Shown here: in pieces, positions 1-8,384 of the stretch
Numbering within the stretch: position 1 is the stretch's first letter
Layout of the letters: the number at the start of each line of letters is the position of its first letter
Source of the DNA: CAZKTO01 sp964555685
Lineage (GTDB): Bacteria > Chloroflexota > Dehalococcoidia > SHYB01
Length of the DNA: 64,000 nt
Reading direction: 5' to 3'
Assembly (NCBI GenBank): GCA_964555685.1
Contig: CAZKTO010000004.1
Location: 1 to 64,000 of the forward strand
The notes under the pieces: model-generated
What the model was told of the DNA's origin: nothing
Databases searched by the model: none
Seen by the model: only the letters and a program-made list of their open reading frames with translations
Position numbers and translations under genes: made by a program

Positions 1-1
1 C

Positions 2-556
2 AACACGGCGGGGCTCCCCGGCTTCGGCGCGCGCCGGGGCCAGCAGGCGGTCAATCCCAGCGTCCTCTACGAGAACCGGCAGGTGCGGAGGGCGATCGCC
101 ACCTTCCCGGTGCCGCGCTCGCCCTCGGTCAAGGGGCCCTTCGAGCGGGCGTGGCGCGCCGGCGAGGTGGAGCTGGAGGTGGCGCCCCAGGGCACCTTCG
201 CCGAGCGGATCCGGGCCGGCGGCGCCGGCATCGCGGCGTTCTACACGCCCACGGCGGCCGGAACAAAGCTCGCCGAGGGCAAGGAGGTCCGGGTGTTCAA
301 CGGGCGGCCGCACGTGCTGGAGCACGCCCTCACCGCCGACTTCGCCCTCATCCGCGCGCACAAGGCCGACCGGCTCGGGAACTTGGTCTATCGAGGCACG
401 TCCCGGACGTTCAACCCGCTGATGGCGGCGGCGGCGCGGATCACCATCGCCGAGGTGGACGAGGTGGTGGAGCCGGGCGGGCTGGACCCGGAGTGCGTCG
501 GGACGCCGGGGCTCTACGTCAAGCGGATCGTGGTCAGGGCCAAGGAGGGGCGATGA
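2..556 (+). CDS. CoA transferase subunit A (3-oxoacid type), 5' truncated by window edge
   Basis: The reading frame is open from base 2 and lacks its N-terminus because the window begins inside it. The first visible residues (NTAGLPGFGAR, then ENRQVRRAIATF) and the later ELEVAPQGTFAERIRAGGAG and FYTPT motifs are typical of class I CoA transferase subunit A. This subunit family moves CoA between an acyl-CoA donor and a 3-oxoacid or another carboxylate. An internal GTG at 83 is not the start, since homology continues upstream. The TGA overlaps the ATG of subunit B by four bases, so the two are translationally coupled. The exact substrate cannot be read from sequence. Confidence 0.9.
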   Translation, partial: NTAGLPGFGARRGQQAVNPSVLYENRQVRRAIATFPVPRSPSVKGPFERAWRAGEVELEVAPQGTFAERIRAGGAGIAAFYTPTAAGTKLAEGKEVRVFNGRPHVLEHALTADFALIRAHKADRLGNLVYRGTSRTFNPLMAAAARITIAEVDEVVEPGGLDPECVGTPGLYVKRIVVRAKEGR

Positions 557-1215
557 AGCAGCGGCTGGACCGGGAGACGATGGCCATGCGGGTGGCGCGG
601 GAGTTCCAGGACGGGTTCGTGGTGAACCTGGGCATCGGCATCCCGACGCTCGCCTCCAACTTCATCCCGGAGGGACGGCAGGTGATCTTTCACAGCGAGA
701 GCGGCGTGCTGGGCTTCGGGCCCGTGCTGGGCGACGCCGAGGGCGATATCAACCTGATCAACGCCGGGGGGCAGTTCGTGACGCCGCTGCCGGGGATGTC
801 CTACTTCAGCTCGGCCGAGGCCTTCGCCATGATCCGGGGCGGGCACGTGGACCTGACGGTGCTGGGGGCGTTGCAGGTCTCGGAGAGGGGCGATCTCGCC
901 AACTGGTTCCTGCCGGAGCGGGGGATCGGGAACGTGGGCGGCGCCATGGACCTGGCCGCCGGGGCCAAGCGGATGATCGTGGTGATGGAGCACACGACGC
1001 GCGAGGGCGAGCCGAAGATCGTGAAGGAGTGCCGCTATCCGGTGACGGGGCTGGGGTGCGTCGATCTGATCGTGACCGATCTGGCGGTGATCGAGGTGAC
1101 GCCGGAGGGGCTGGCGCTGCGGGAGGTGGCGCCGGGCTTCACACCGGAGGAGGTGCAGGCGCTGACGGAGCCGCGGCTGCGGGTGAGCGCGGACGTGAAG
1201 GAGGTCGAGTTGTGA
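553..1215 (+). CDS. CoA transferase subunit B (3-oxoacid type)
   Basis: This 220-residue protein pairs with the upstream subunit A. The segment LGIGIPTLASNF near residue 25 and HSESGVLG near residue 50 match subunit B. The Glu of the S-E-S/N-G motif is the residue that forms the covalent CoA-glutamyl thioester in this family. Later landmarks are GGQFVTPLPGMSYFSS, GALQVSERGDLANW and CRYPVTG. The ATG at 553 overlaps the previous stop as ATGA. A longer in-frame opening runs back to 151 but has no homology. The pair may activate an oxoacid for the many acyl-CoA enzymes nearby. Confidence 0.92.
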   Translation: MKQRLDRETMAMRVAREFQDGFVVNLGIGIPTLASNFIPEGRQVIFHSESGVLGFGPVLGDAEGDINLINAGGQFVTPLPGMSYFSSAEAFAMIRGGHVDLTVLGALQVSERGDLANWFLPERGIGNVGGAMDLAAGAKRMIVVMEHTTREGEPKIVKECRYPVTGLGCVDLIVTDLAVIEVTPEGLALREVAPGFTPEEVQALTEPRLRVSADVKEVEL

Positions 1216-1225
1216 GGCTGTCTCG

Positions 1226-1972
1226 ATGGGCGTTCCGTTAACGAGCCCCAAGCCTAAGGCCATCCTCTTCGATCTGGACGACACGATCCTCGAGTTCGAG
1301 GTCCACGCAGCTTCGTCGTGGCGGAAGACGTGCGAAGCCGCCGCGGGAGCGATGCCAGGGGTCTCGGCGAACCAGGTGCTAGAGGCGATCGCGAAGAGCC
1401 GCGCTGGGTTCTGGCTCGACCCGGCGAATAGCCGGCGCGGGCGATTGGACCTGGCCTGGGCAAGACGGCATGTCGTCTCTGATGCGCTCCTGGGGCTGGG
1501 GGTAAGGGACAACGCCTTGACCGAACGGATCGCATCGGACTATACGGCGGTGCGGGATGCCGCCGTGAAGCCGTTCGAAGGCGCGCTGGAGACCCTGCGG
1601 TGGCTCCAAGGGCTAGGCATCAGACTTGGATTGATGACCAACGGAGCCGCCAAGGGCCAACGTGCCAAGGTCGAGAGATTCGCGCTGACACGGTATTTCG
1701 AGACCATCTGGGTTGAAGGTGAGAGGGGTGCGGGTAAGCCGGACCCGAGGGTGTTCGAAGGAGTGCTGAAGGAGCTGGGTGTGCAAGCTCGAGACGGCTG
1801 GTCGGTCGGGGACAATTTGGAGTGGGACATCGCGCCGGCGAACCGGCTGGGCATCCACAGCGTTTGGGTCGATTGGGCGGCCGCGGGCCTGCCAAAGGCG
1901 TCATCGATCCAACCAGACCGCACGATCAGGACGGTGGCCCAGCTCAAGGAGGTCGGCGCGGGCTGGGCGTAA
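1226..1972 (+). CDS. HAD-superfamily hydrolase (YjjG/haloacid dehalogenase-like)
   Basis: All four HAD motifs are visible in this 248-residue protein: DLDDT near residue 16 with the nucleophilic Asp, MTNG near 133, the Lys region GKPDPRVF near 170, and VGDNLEWDIAPANRLG near 195. A helical cap lies between motifs I and II. The family mostly dephosphorylates small metabolites, often pyrimidine nucleotides in YjjG-like members; the substrate here is unknown. The ATG at 1226 lies 10 bases after the CoA transferase stop. Base composition is slightly less GC-biased than in the neighbours. Confidence 0.85.
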   Translation: MGVPLTSPKPKAILFDLDDTILEFEVHAASSWRKTCEAAAGAMPGVSANQVLEAIAKSRAGFWLDPANSRRGRLDLAWARRHVVSDALLGLGVRDNALTERIASDYTAVRDAAVKPFEGALETLRWLQGLGIRLGLMTNGAAKGQRAKVERFALTRYFETIWVEGERGAGKPDPRVFEGVLKELGVQARDGWSVGDNLEWDIAPANRLGIHSVWVDWAAAGLPKASSIQPDRTIRTVAQLKEVGAGWA

Positions 1973-2013
1973 ACGGAGCCACAGGCACCTCGGGAGTTGG
2001 GCCCGTCTCGGGA

Positions 2014-2397
2014 TCAGCCTGCCGTCCCCGCCCGCGCCCTGCCAGTCACCACCTCCCGCACCGCGCGCAGGTCGGCCTCGTTGCGAATCCGGAGGAGCGC
2101 GCCGCGCCCTCGACCGCCGCGCAGGTAGGGGAAGACCACATCCACCGGGTTCGTGAAGCGCGCCTTCAGCTGGGCCACCTCGTCGTCCGAGGGCTCGTTG
2201 AGATACGGCTCCAGGTACGTTGCGGCGGGCGCAGGGCGCAGGAAGAGGACCTGGGGCCCATCGGGCCCGCCCAGCTTGATGCGCCACATGAGCCGTCCCA
2301 GCTTCTCCAGCGCGAGGCCGCTGCCTGGCCCGGCCCAGGCGTCGATCTCGGCCAGGGCGGCCCGCACAAATGGCGCATTGAACTCCTCGTACGGCAT
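2014..2397 (-). CDS. Unknown protein, 127 aa
   Basis: I do not recognise this family. The predicted protein is soluble and starts MPYEEFNAPFVRAALAEID, with a Pro/Gly-containing centre (FLRPAPAATYLEPYL) and a Gly/Arg-rich stretch RGGRGRG near residue 100. There is no signal peptide or membrane segment. The ATG at 2397 is preceded by a GAGGAG ribosome site, which supports a real gene. It lies downstream of ruvA on the same strand with a gap of about 145 bases, so it could be the last gene of the ruv operon. Confidence 0.55.
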   Translation of the reverse strand: MPYEEFNAPFVRAALAEIDAWAGPGSGLALEKLGRLMWRIKLGGPDGPQVLFLRPAPAATYLEPYLNEPSDDEVAQLKARFTNPVDVVFPYLRGGRGRGALLRIRNEADLRAVREVVTGRARAGTAG

Positions 2398-2541
2398 GGC
2401 GCTCCTCTCCCGCGGGCCCGGCTACGCTCTCGATCGCCGGCGCGGCGCCCGCCGGTCCCCGGCGAGGCGGCGAAGCATCGCCTTGATGGTGGGCGCCTGC
2501 CCTCGCTGCGGCGCAGAGGGGGGATGGGGCTCACCTCGGCC

Positions 2542-3126
2542 TCAACGCCGGCCCATGCGCTGGAGGGCCTGGGCCACCTTCTCCTCCAGGGCCAACTCGC
2601 CGGCGTTCTCGACGGCGGCCAGGGCGCCGCGCGCCTCGGACTGACTATAGCCCAGGGTGGCGAGGGCCGCTACCGCGTCGTCGTCGATGGGGCTGGCGGG
2701 CGCGCCGGGCGCCACGGCCCACTCCTTTTGCAGCGTCGCCTTGAGCTCGAGGGCCAGGCGCGAGGCCGTCTTGCGCCCGATGCCGGGGATGCGCGTGAGG
2801 GCCGCCATGTCCTCGCGGATGATGGCGGCGGCCAGCTCGTCGGCCGGCGTGACGGAGAGCATCTTGAGGGCCGTCCGGGGCCCCACGCCCGAGACGTCCA
2901 TGAGCAGCCGGAATAGCCGGAGGTCGGCGGGCTCGGCGAAACCATAGAGGGCGATGACCTCCTCGCGGAGATGGAGGTGCGTGTGGAGCCGTACGCGCCG
3001 CCCCGGGCCCCCGAGGCTCGCCAGCGTATGGGTCGGGACGAAGACGTGGATGCCCACGCCGCCGACCTTCACGATGGCGTAGTCGGGCCCCATCGCCTCC
3101 AGCACGCCCTCGATGGAGGCGATCAA
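2542..3126 (-). CDS. ruvA: Holliday junction branch migration protein RuvA
   Basis: RuvA binds four-way DNA junctions and loads the RuvB motor. The 194-residue protein has the N-terminal OB-fold start MIASIEGVLEAM, two helix-hairpin-helix motifs (SGVGPRTALKML near residue 80 and IPGIGRKTASRL near 115), and the C-terminal RuvB-contact domain (AVAALATLGYSQSEA near 155). Length is normal. Its ATG overlaps the ruvC stop by four bases, so ruvC-ruvA is a coupled pair. RuvB is not next to it in this window. Confidence 0.96.
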   Translation of the reverse strand: MIASIEGVLEAMGPDYAIVKVGGVGIHVFVPTHTLASLGGPGRRVRLHTHLHLREEVIALYGFAEPADLRLFRLLMDVSGVGPRTALKMLSVTPADELAAAIIREDMAALTRIPGIGRKTASRLALELKATLQKEWAVAPGAPASPIDDDAVAALATLGYSQSEARGALAAVENAGELALEEKVAQALQRMGRR

Positions 3127-3680
3127 GGCGTGGCGCCTCCGGCCCGGCCCCTGGCGCGCCGTGGGCGAGCCTCTCCGCCCCCGTCCTGGCCGGCCAGGAG
3201 CCTCTCAAGGGCGGCGTAGCGCAGATGGCAGATGGCCACGGCGAGCGCGTCGGAGGCGTCGAGAGGGACCTCGTCCATGAGTTCGCGCAGCAGGAGGCCG
3301 ACCATGTCGCGCACCTGCTCCTTGCCGCCGGCGCCGTAGTCGGCCACGGTGCGGCGGACCTTGGCCGGCGTGTACTGGGCGACGGGGATGCCGTGGCCCG
3401 CAGCGGCCAGCAGGGCGATGGCGCGGGCCTCGCCCACGGCCATGGCCGACCGGCGTGGCCCCTGCACGACGAACGGCTCCTCGACGGCCATGGCCGTGGG
3501 CCGGTAGTCGGCGATGAGCCCTTGCAGGCCCTCGTAGAGCCGCCACAGGCGCCGCTCGATGGGGTCGCGGGCGGGCGCCGACAGGACGCCCGAGGCCACC
3601 AGCGCCATCTCGCCGCCATCCTCGTCGATGACGCCGTAGCCCATCCGAATCGTGCCCGGATCGATCCCCAGGACGCGCAC
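3123..3680 (-). CDS. ruvC: Holliday junction resolvase RuvC
   Basis: RuvC cuts Holliday junctions symmetrically. I start it at the GTG at 3680 (VRVLGIDPG), where a GAGGGG ribosome site lies seven bases upstream; a longer opening to 3746 has no homology. The RNase H-like core shows the acidic residues GIDPG (Asp7), AVEEPF (Glu near 70), and the C-terminal LDASDALAVAICH with the last catalytic acids. The tail after residue 170 is Arg/Gly-rich and variable. It sits between yebC and ruvA, a common bacterial order. Confidence 0.95.
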   Translation of the reverse strand: MRVLGIDPGTIRMGYGVIDEDGGEMALVASGVLSAPARDPIERRLWRLYEGLQGLIADYRPTAMAVEEPFVVQGPRRSAMAVGEARAIALLAAAGHGIPVAQYTPAKVRRTVADYGAGGKEQVRDMVGLLLRELMDEVPLDASDALAVAICHLRYAALERLLAGQDGGGEARPRRARGRAGGATP

Positions 3681-3754
3681 GCAGGCCCCTCGTACTGGAA
3701 TGTGAGACCCATTATAGCCAAGAGAGGGCAGCGGGCGAACGGGCAAGTGGCGGG

Positions 3755-4513
<759 letters not shown>

Positions 4514-4541
4514 GGGTCACAACCTCAAGGAGTGCAGCGTG

Positions 4542-4549
4542 ATTCTAGC
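4542..4549 (-). promoter_or_regulatory. Candidate extended -10 promoter for yebC-ruvCA
   Basis: Read on the minus strand the sequence is TGCTAGAAT: a TAGAAT hexamer with a TGn extension. It lies about 30 bases before the yebC ATG. No good -35 hexamer is seen 16-18 bases upstream. The same TGC-TAnnnT form recurs before rsmG, the SbcC-like gene and the tRNA. Confidence 0.4.
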
Positions 4550-4589
4550 ACAGGTCAGGACCTGCTGAGCCTTGCAGTGAGTGCTTCAC

Positions 4590-4686
4590 TGTCACCCTGA
4601 GGGCGTCCGCGCCCGAAGGGTCTGGGGTGGGGTCCCTCCCCGGCCCCAGATTCTTCGCCCCGACTTGTCGGGGCGAAGAATGACAT
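4590..4686. repeat. Interspersed palindromic repeat, family B (copy 1)
   Basis: The element runs from TGTCACCCTGAG to GAAGAATGACA and is roughly self-complementary, with paired blocks CGAAGGGTCTGGGG and CCCCAGATTCTTCG. A 16-base perfect palindrome CCCCGACTTGTCGGGG is embedded at 4658-4673. Related copies occur near 22392, 30432 and 61274. It lies between rimM and yebC. There is no U-tract, so I do not call it a simple terminator. Confidence 0.75.
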
Positions 4687-4751
4687 TTGAGGCAAAGCCC
4701 CAGCCGGGGAAGGGGGTGAGGCGGACTCGCAACGACCAGAAGGGTGGCAGG

Positions 4752-5255
4752 TTAGATCAGCCCCGGCAGCAGCTCCACGGTCATCTGGCCGGCGGCCACA
4801 TCCACGTCCTTGATGACGTCCGTGGTGGCCGGCAGGAGCAGCTCGCCCCGCTGGCCGCGGACGACGTAGACGTCGTTGCCGCCGGTGTCGACGATCTCGG
4901 CGATCTCGCCCAGGTCCTCGCCATGGATGGAGACGACCCGCATGCCCAGCAGATGGTAGTGGTAGTAGGTGCCGTCCGGCAGCGGCCTGAGGTCCGATTC
5001 GAGGACCTCGAGAGTGGCGCCGGCGAGGGCCTTGGCCGCCTCCGGGGAGTCGACGCCCTTCAGCTTCACCATGCGATGGCCGCCAACGACCCGGCTGGCC
5101 TCGACGGTGTGGGGAACGGCGCGGACGTAGAGGCGGCTGCCCGGGGCGAACCGCTCAGAGCTATCGGTAAGCTCCTGGACGTGGAAGTGGCCCTGGAGGC
5201 CCCTCGGGCTCAGGATGCGCGCGACGGGGACGAACGGCTGAGGCTTCCTGGCGAT
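4752..5255 (-). CDS. rimM: Ribosome maturation factor RimM (start codon atypical)
   Basis: RimM helps assemble the 30S subunit by binding S19. The signature VARILSPRGLQGHFHV is followed by the core motifs RVVGGHRMVKLKGVDSPEAA and, in the PRC domain, LLPATTDVIKDVDVAAGQM. No ATG, GTG or TTG exists in frame between the khpA stop and the conserved N-terminus. The best placed candidate is ATC at 5255, with GGAG nine bases upstream, giving 167 residues, the usual length. ATA at 5315 is a second choice. The gene follows rpsP and khpA, the normal order. Confidence 0.88.
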   Translation of the reverse strand: MARKPQPFVPVARILSPRGLQGHFHVQELTDSSERFAPGSRLYVRAVPHTVEASRVVGGHRMVKLKGVDSPEAAKALAGATLEVLESDLRPLPDGTYYHYHLLGMRVVSIHGEDLGEIAEIVDTGGNDVYVVRGQRGELLLPATTDVIKDVDVAAGQMTVELLPGLI

Positions 5256-5332
5256 GGCGAAGGGCTCCGAGGAGCGGCGTGGTGCGGCTGGACGGGGGGC
5301 GGAGGAGGCGGCTATGCGGGGGGTATCAGCGC

Positions 5333-5560
5333 TTACGTGATCTCGAGGTTGGCGCGGGTGCCCTTCTTGACCGCCGCCACCCGGAGCAGCGTGCGCATCG
5401 CCTGGACCACGCGGCCCTCGCGGCCGATCACCTTGCCCTTGTCCTCCGGGGCCACCTCCAGGCGGATGACCGTCCGGTCCTCCTCCTCGGTCTGGGTGAC
5501 GACGACGGCTTCGGGATGATCGGCGATGGCCTTGGCGATGTACTCGATCAGCTCCTTCAT
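5333..5560 (-). CDS. khpA: KH-domain RNA-binding protein KhpA/YlqC
   Basis: This 75-residue protein is a single KH domain. It starts MKELIEYIAKAIADHPEAV and carries the RNA-binding GKVIGREGRVVQAMR loop (G-x-x-G as GREG). KhpA proteins bind RNA and commonly sit between rpsP and rimM, as here. Its ATG overlaps the rpsP stop by four bases, so it is translationally coupled. Confidence 0.95.
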   Translation of the reverse strand: MKELIEYIAKAIADHPEAVVVTQTEEEDRTVIRLEVAPEDKGKVIGREGRVVQAMRTLLRVAAVKKGTRANLEIT

Positions 5561-5829
5561 CCGCCTTCACCGTTCTTGGGTGGCTCCTCCTTGGTGGCTT
5601 TGGGGCGCTGGAGGAACCGGGCGACGGCCTCGGATGGCCGGGCCCCACGGGTAATCCAGTAGGCGGCGCGCTCGGCGTCGATCTGAACGACAGGCGGGTC
5701 GGGGAGCGGGTTGTAGAAGCCGATGATCTCGTTGAACCTGCCGTCGCGCGGCGTCCTGGAGTCGGCCACGACGATGCGGTAGCTGGGCTGGTGGCGCGCG
5801 CCCATGCGGCGGAGTCGGATGCGTAGCAT
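5557..5829 (-). CDS. rpsP: 30S ribosomal protein S16
   Basis: The 90-residue protein opens MLRIRLRRMGARHQPSYRIV and continues VADSRTPRDGRFNEIIGFYN, diagnostic of bS16, a primary 30S assembly protein. It is first in an rpsP-khpA-rimM operon. A near-consensus sigma-70 promoter lies upstream at 5889-5918. Confidence 0.97.
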   Translation of the reverse strand: MLRIRLRRMGARHQPSYRIVVADSRTPRDGRFNEIIGFYNPLPDPPVVQIDAERAAYWITRGARPSEAVARFLQRPKATKEEPPKNGEGG

Positions 5830-5888
5830 AGATTGCGTTGTCCCTCCCCGGGCGCGGTGCGCCGGGGCGCAGTGAGTCCGGCCTAGGA

Positions 5889-5918
5889 ATTGTAGCCCTG
5901 GTGCATCGCCCTTGTCAA
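5889..5918 (-). promoter_or_regulatory. Sigma-70-type promoter for rpsP-khpA-rimM
   Basis: On the minus strand there is TTGACA (5918-5913), an 18-base spacer and TACAAT (5894-5889). The -35 is a perfect match. The rpsP ATG is about 60 bases beyond the -10, leaving a GC-rich leader that could form a hairpin. Confidence 0.8.
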
Positions 5919-5953
5919 CGGAAGCGCGCGTGGGCCCGCGTGGGCCGCTGGCG

Positions 5954-7033
5954 TCACTCGAAGGAGATGACGCTGCGGGCCACGGCCCCCTTGGAGAGGA
6001 GGTCGAAGGCCGTGTTGATCTCCGGGAGGCGCAGGCGGCGGGTGATGAGCTCGTCCAGCTTGAGCTTCCCCGCCTTGTACAGGTTCAGCAGCTTGGGGAA
6101 CTCGATCTGAGGCCGGGCGGTGCCGTACATGGAGGCGATGACGCTCTTCTCCAGGATCAGATCGCGGGCATCGATGGTGACGGGCGTGTTCACGGGCGCG
6201 TGGCCCACCCAGACGGTGATCCCGCGCCGGCGGGTACAGAGGATGCTCTGGACGAAGGGCTCCGGCTTGAGGCCGATGCACTCGAAGGCGTAGTGGGCGC
6301 CCTTGCCGCCGGTGAGCTCCTTGATCCGGGCGACGGGGTCCTCCCTGGAGCTGTTGACGGTGTGGGTGGCGCCGAACTGGCGGGCCATCTCCAGCTTGTT
6401 GTCCAGGAGGTCCACGGCGATGATCATCGTAGCGCCGGCGATGGCGCAGCCCTGGATGCAGTTGAGGCCGACGCCGCCGGCGCCGAAGACGGCGCAGGTG
6501 CTCCCCGGCCGCACCTGGGCGGTGTTGATGGCCGCGCCCACGCCCGTCGTCACGCCGCAGCCCACCAGGGCCGCCTGGGGAAACGGGATGTCCTTATCGA
6601 TCTTGACGGCGGCCACCTCTGGGACGACGGTGTAGGAGCCGAAGGTCCCCAGGCCGGCCATCTGATCGATCTTGCGGCCCTGGCGGGTGGCGGGCTTGGC
6701 CCGCGCGGCGATGTTCCGCTCGCAGATGTTGGGCCAGCCCATCTGGCATGCCTCGCAGAGGCCGCAGCTCGTCTTCCAGGAGAGGATGACGTGGTCGCCG
6801 CGCTGGACGCCGGCGACGCCCGGCCCCATCGCCTCGACCACGCCCGCGCCCTCGTGCCCCAGGACGGCGGGCAGCGGCATCATGGGCCACTCGCCCTTCA
6901 CGACGTGCCAGTCCGAGTGGCAGACGCCGCTGGCCATGAGCTTGACCAGGACCTCGCCGGGGCCCGGCTCCTGGAGGTCCAGCTCCTCGACGGCGAGGGG
7001 CTTTTTGGCTTCGTAGAGCACTGCTGCTTTCAT
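5954..7033 (-). CDS. Zinc-dependent alcohol dehydrogenase (medium-chain, class III-like)
   Basis: The 359-residue enzyme has the MDR fold. The catalytic zinc ligands are Cys in ASGVCHSDWH and His-Glu in LGHEGAGVV. The structural zinc loop is present as SCGLCEACQMGWPNIC. The NAD-binding motif is FGAGGVGLNCIQG near residue 195, followed by the cofactor-selecting Asp (IAVDLLDNK). It most likely oxidises an alcohol or a thiol-aldehyde adduct with NAD. AAGGAGG lies just before the ATG. It appears monocistronic, flanked by repeats. Confidence 0.92.
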   Translation of the reverse strand: MKAAVLYEAKKPLAVEELDLQEPGPGEVLVKLMASGVCHSDWHVVKGEWPMMPLPAVLGHEGAGVVEAMGPGVAGVQRGDHVILSWKTSCGLCEACQMGWPNICERNIAARAKPATRQGRKIDQMAGLGTFGSYTVVPEVAAVKIDKDIPFPQAALVGCGVTTGVGAAINTAQVRPGSTCAVFGAGGVGLNCIQGCAIAGATMIIAVDLLDNKLEMARQFGATHTVNSSREDPVARIKELTGGKGAHYAFECIGLKPEPFVQSILCTRRRGITVWVGHAPVNTPVTIDARDLILEKSVIASMYGTARPQIEFPKLLNLYKAGKLKLDELITRRLRLPEINTAFDLLSKGAVARSVISFE

Positions 7034-7099
7034 GGGCGCCTCCTTGGCGGCGTACCTGCTGCGCTCTGCATCGAGCGTTGAACCCGTGGGACGGACAGG

Positions 7100-7127
7100 G
7101 TAGGGGCACGGCGCGCCGTGCCCCTAC
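7100..7127. repeat. Perfect 28-base palindrome, family D
   Basis: The sequence is GTAGGGGCACGG plus its exact reverse complement around a CGCG centre. Related GTAGGGGC palindromes occur at 7187 and 61240 and a degenerate one near 53966. The position, 66 bases upstream of the adh start, and lack of a U-tract argue for a repeat, not a terminator. Confidence 0.75.
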
Positions 7128-7186
7128 GCGAATGACGCCATGGTACCACCAGTGGCAACGCCTCACCCCATCGACCTGACCCTCTG

Positions 7187-7217
7187 CGTAGGGGCGGGTT
7201 TCAAACCCGCCCCTACG
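7187..7217. repeat. Perfect 15-base-arm palindrome, family D
   Basis: The arms CGTAGGGGCGGGTTT and AAACCCGCCCCTACG flank a single C. Almost the same palindrome appears inside the family B element at 61240-61268. A family A fragment (CCCTCTCC-GGAGAGGG) follows at 7219-7245. The 240-base gap 7034-7273 holds only these repeats. Confidence 0.8.
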
Positions 7218-7273
7218 ATGTCCCCTCTCCCGGAGGGAGAGGGGCAGGCCGAAGACCGGGGTGAGGCCTCGCG

Positions 7274-8089
7274 CTACGCCAGCATGCCGCCGTCCAGGAA
7301 GACCGTCTGCCCCGTCATGTAGGCGGCCGCCGGCGATGCCAGGTAGGCCACCAGCAGCGCCACCTCCCGCTCCGTGGCCAGGCGGCGAAGCGGGACCTGC
7401 GCGAGGATCTTCGAGCGGATCCGCTCGTCGCGCATCTGGATCTCCGTCAGCTCCGTGTGGACGTAGCCGGCGCCGACGGCGTTCACGGTGATGCCGTAGC
7501 GCGCCCACTCGACGGCTATGGACCGGGTGAGCTGGGCGAGGCCGGCCTTGCTCACGTCGTAGGTGAAGCGGTAGCTGCCCGTCTTGACGGCGTTGATGGA
7601 CGAGATGTTGATGACGCGGCCGCTCCGCCGCTCGATCATGTGGGGCCCCAGGGCCCGCATGCACAGGAACGCTCCCTTGAGGTTGGTGTCGATGGCCCGG
7701 TCCCATTCAGCGATGGAGGTGGGCTCGAAGAAGTTGGGCAGCTCCTGGGCGGTGGGCGGACTGAATCCGGGGAGCGGCACCATGGGCTTGACGACGGCGA
7801 CGCCCGCGTTGTTGACGAGGATGTCGACGTGGCCGAGCTCGGCGATGGCGCGCCGGGCCATGGCCTCGACGTCCGCCTCGCGGGTGATGTCGGTCCGGAC
7901 CGGAAGGCAGTGGCGGCCCAGGGCACGGACCTGGCCCGCGACCTCTTCCAGGGCCTCCTCGTTGCGGGCGGCGAGGCAGAGGTCCACGCCGGCCTCGGCC
8001 AGGGTGAGGGCGATCGAGCGGCCGATGCCTCGGCTGGCGCCCGTGACGACGGCCGTCGATCCGGCGATGGAGAGCTCAGGAAGGGTCAT
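7274..8089 (-). CDS. Short-chain dehydrogenase/reductase (SDR)
   Basis: This is a classical SDR of 271 residues starting MTLPELSIAGSTAVVTG; the longer opening to 8149 is repeat-like and unsupported. The cofactor motif TGASRGIG, the NNAG motif (LVNNAGVAV), the catalytic Ser (INISSINAV) and Tyr-x-x-x-Lys (YDVSKAG) are all present. The C-terminus PAAAYMTGQTVFLDGGML is typical. The unusual long insert between the NNAG and catalytic segments (PGFSPPTAQELPNFFEP) is seen in gluconate 5-dehydrogenase-like members. The substrate is unknown. Confidence 0.9.
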   Translation of the reverse strand: MTLPELSIAGSTAVVTGASRGIGRSIALTLAEAGVDLCLAARNEEALEEVAGQVRALGRHCLPVRTDITREADVEAMARRAIAELGHVDILVNNAGVAVVKPMVPLPGFSPPTAQELPNFFEPTSIAEWDRAIDTNLKGAFLCMRALGPHMIERRSGRVINISSINAVKTGSYRFTYDVSKAGLAQLTRSIAVEWARYGITVNAVGAGYVHTELTEIQMRDERIRSKILAQVPLRRLATEREVALLVAYLASPAAAYMTGQTVFLDGGMLA

Positions 8090-8221
8090 GGGTAGGAACA
8101 GGGGACTAGGAACTAGGGACAGGGTACAAGAAGGGGGAAAGGGAGGCAAGGCGGGGGCGCCGCCAGGGAGCCTCTACCGCGCGCCGAAGGGATAGAGGCG
8201 CCGCCGACCGGGGCGAGAGGG

Positions 8222-8297
8222 TGGTGGACCAGAGGGGATTCGAACCCCTGACCTCCTCAATGCCATTGAGGCGCGCTACCAACTGCGCCACTGGCCC
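8222..8297 (-). tRNA. tRNA-Ala (anticodon GGC), CCA encoded
   Basis: A full cloverleaf can be folded on the minus strand. The acceptor stem GGGCCAG pairs with CTGGTCC and includes the G3-U70 pair that identifies alanine tRNAs. The anticodon loop ATGGCAT gives GGC, reading GCC. The T arm is GGGGTTCGAATCCCC. The mature tRNA covers 8297-8225 and CCA is encoded at 8224-8222. Confidence 0.97.
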
Positions 8298-8309
8298 ACA
8301 ACAGAAGAG

Positions 8310-8339
8310 ACTATAGCAGAAACACGGCCCTCGCTTCAA
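8310..8339 (-). promoter_or_regulatory. Promoter of tRNA-Ala
   Basis: On the minus strand TTGAAG (8339-8334), an 18-base spacer and TATAGT (8315-8310) precede the tRNA 5' end at 8297. The -10 is also preceded by TGC. This spacing puts the transcript start a few bases before the tRNA. Confidence 0.75.
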
Positions 8340-8346
8340 GCGCGCG

Positions 8347-8375
8347 TTGACCCTCGGACCGCCCGCCCCTATACT
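8347..8375 (+). promoter_or_regulatory. Sigma-70-type promoter reading toward the CaiB genes
   Basis: TTGACC (8347-8352), a 17-base spacer and TATACT (8370-8375) form a strong promoter. It faces away from the tRNA promoter, so the two are divergent and close. It should drive the decayed CaiB at 8385 and possibly the intact CaiB at 8735. Confidence 0.75.
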
Positions 8376-8384
8376 GGCCAAACC

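Noticed and set aside
2..1215. Glutaconate CoA-transferase (GctAB) instead of 3-oxoacid CoA transferase
   Set aside because: The S-E-S-G motif and the AERIRAGGAG/FYTPT pattern fit the 3-oxoacid type better; the exact substrate still cannot be assigned.
514..1512. Long antisense frames such as 514-1512, 1822-2916, 12195-13634 and 15243-16979
   Set aside because: They lie opposite well-supported genes, have no recognisable motifs and show the low-complexity composition expected of antisense frames in high-GC DNA.
7100..7217. Palindromes as rho-independent terminators
   Set aside because: None has a following U-tract on either strand, and near-identical copies occur inside other elements and genes.
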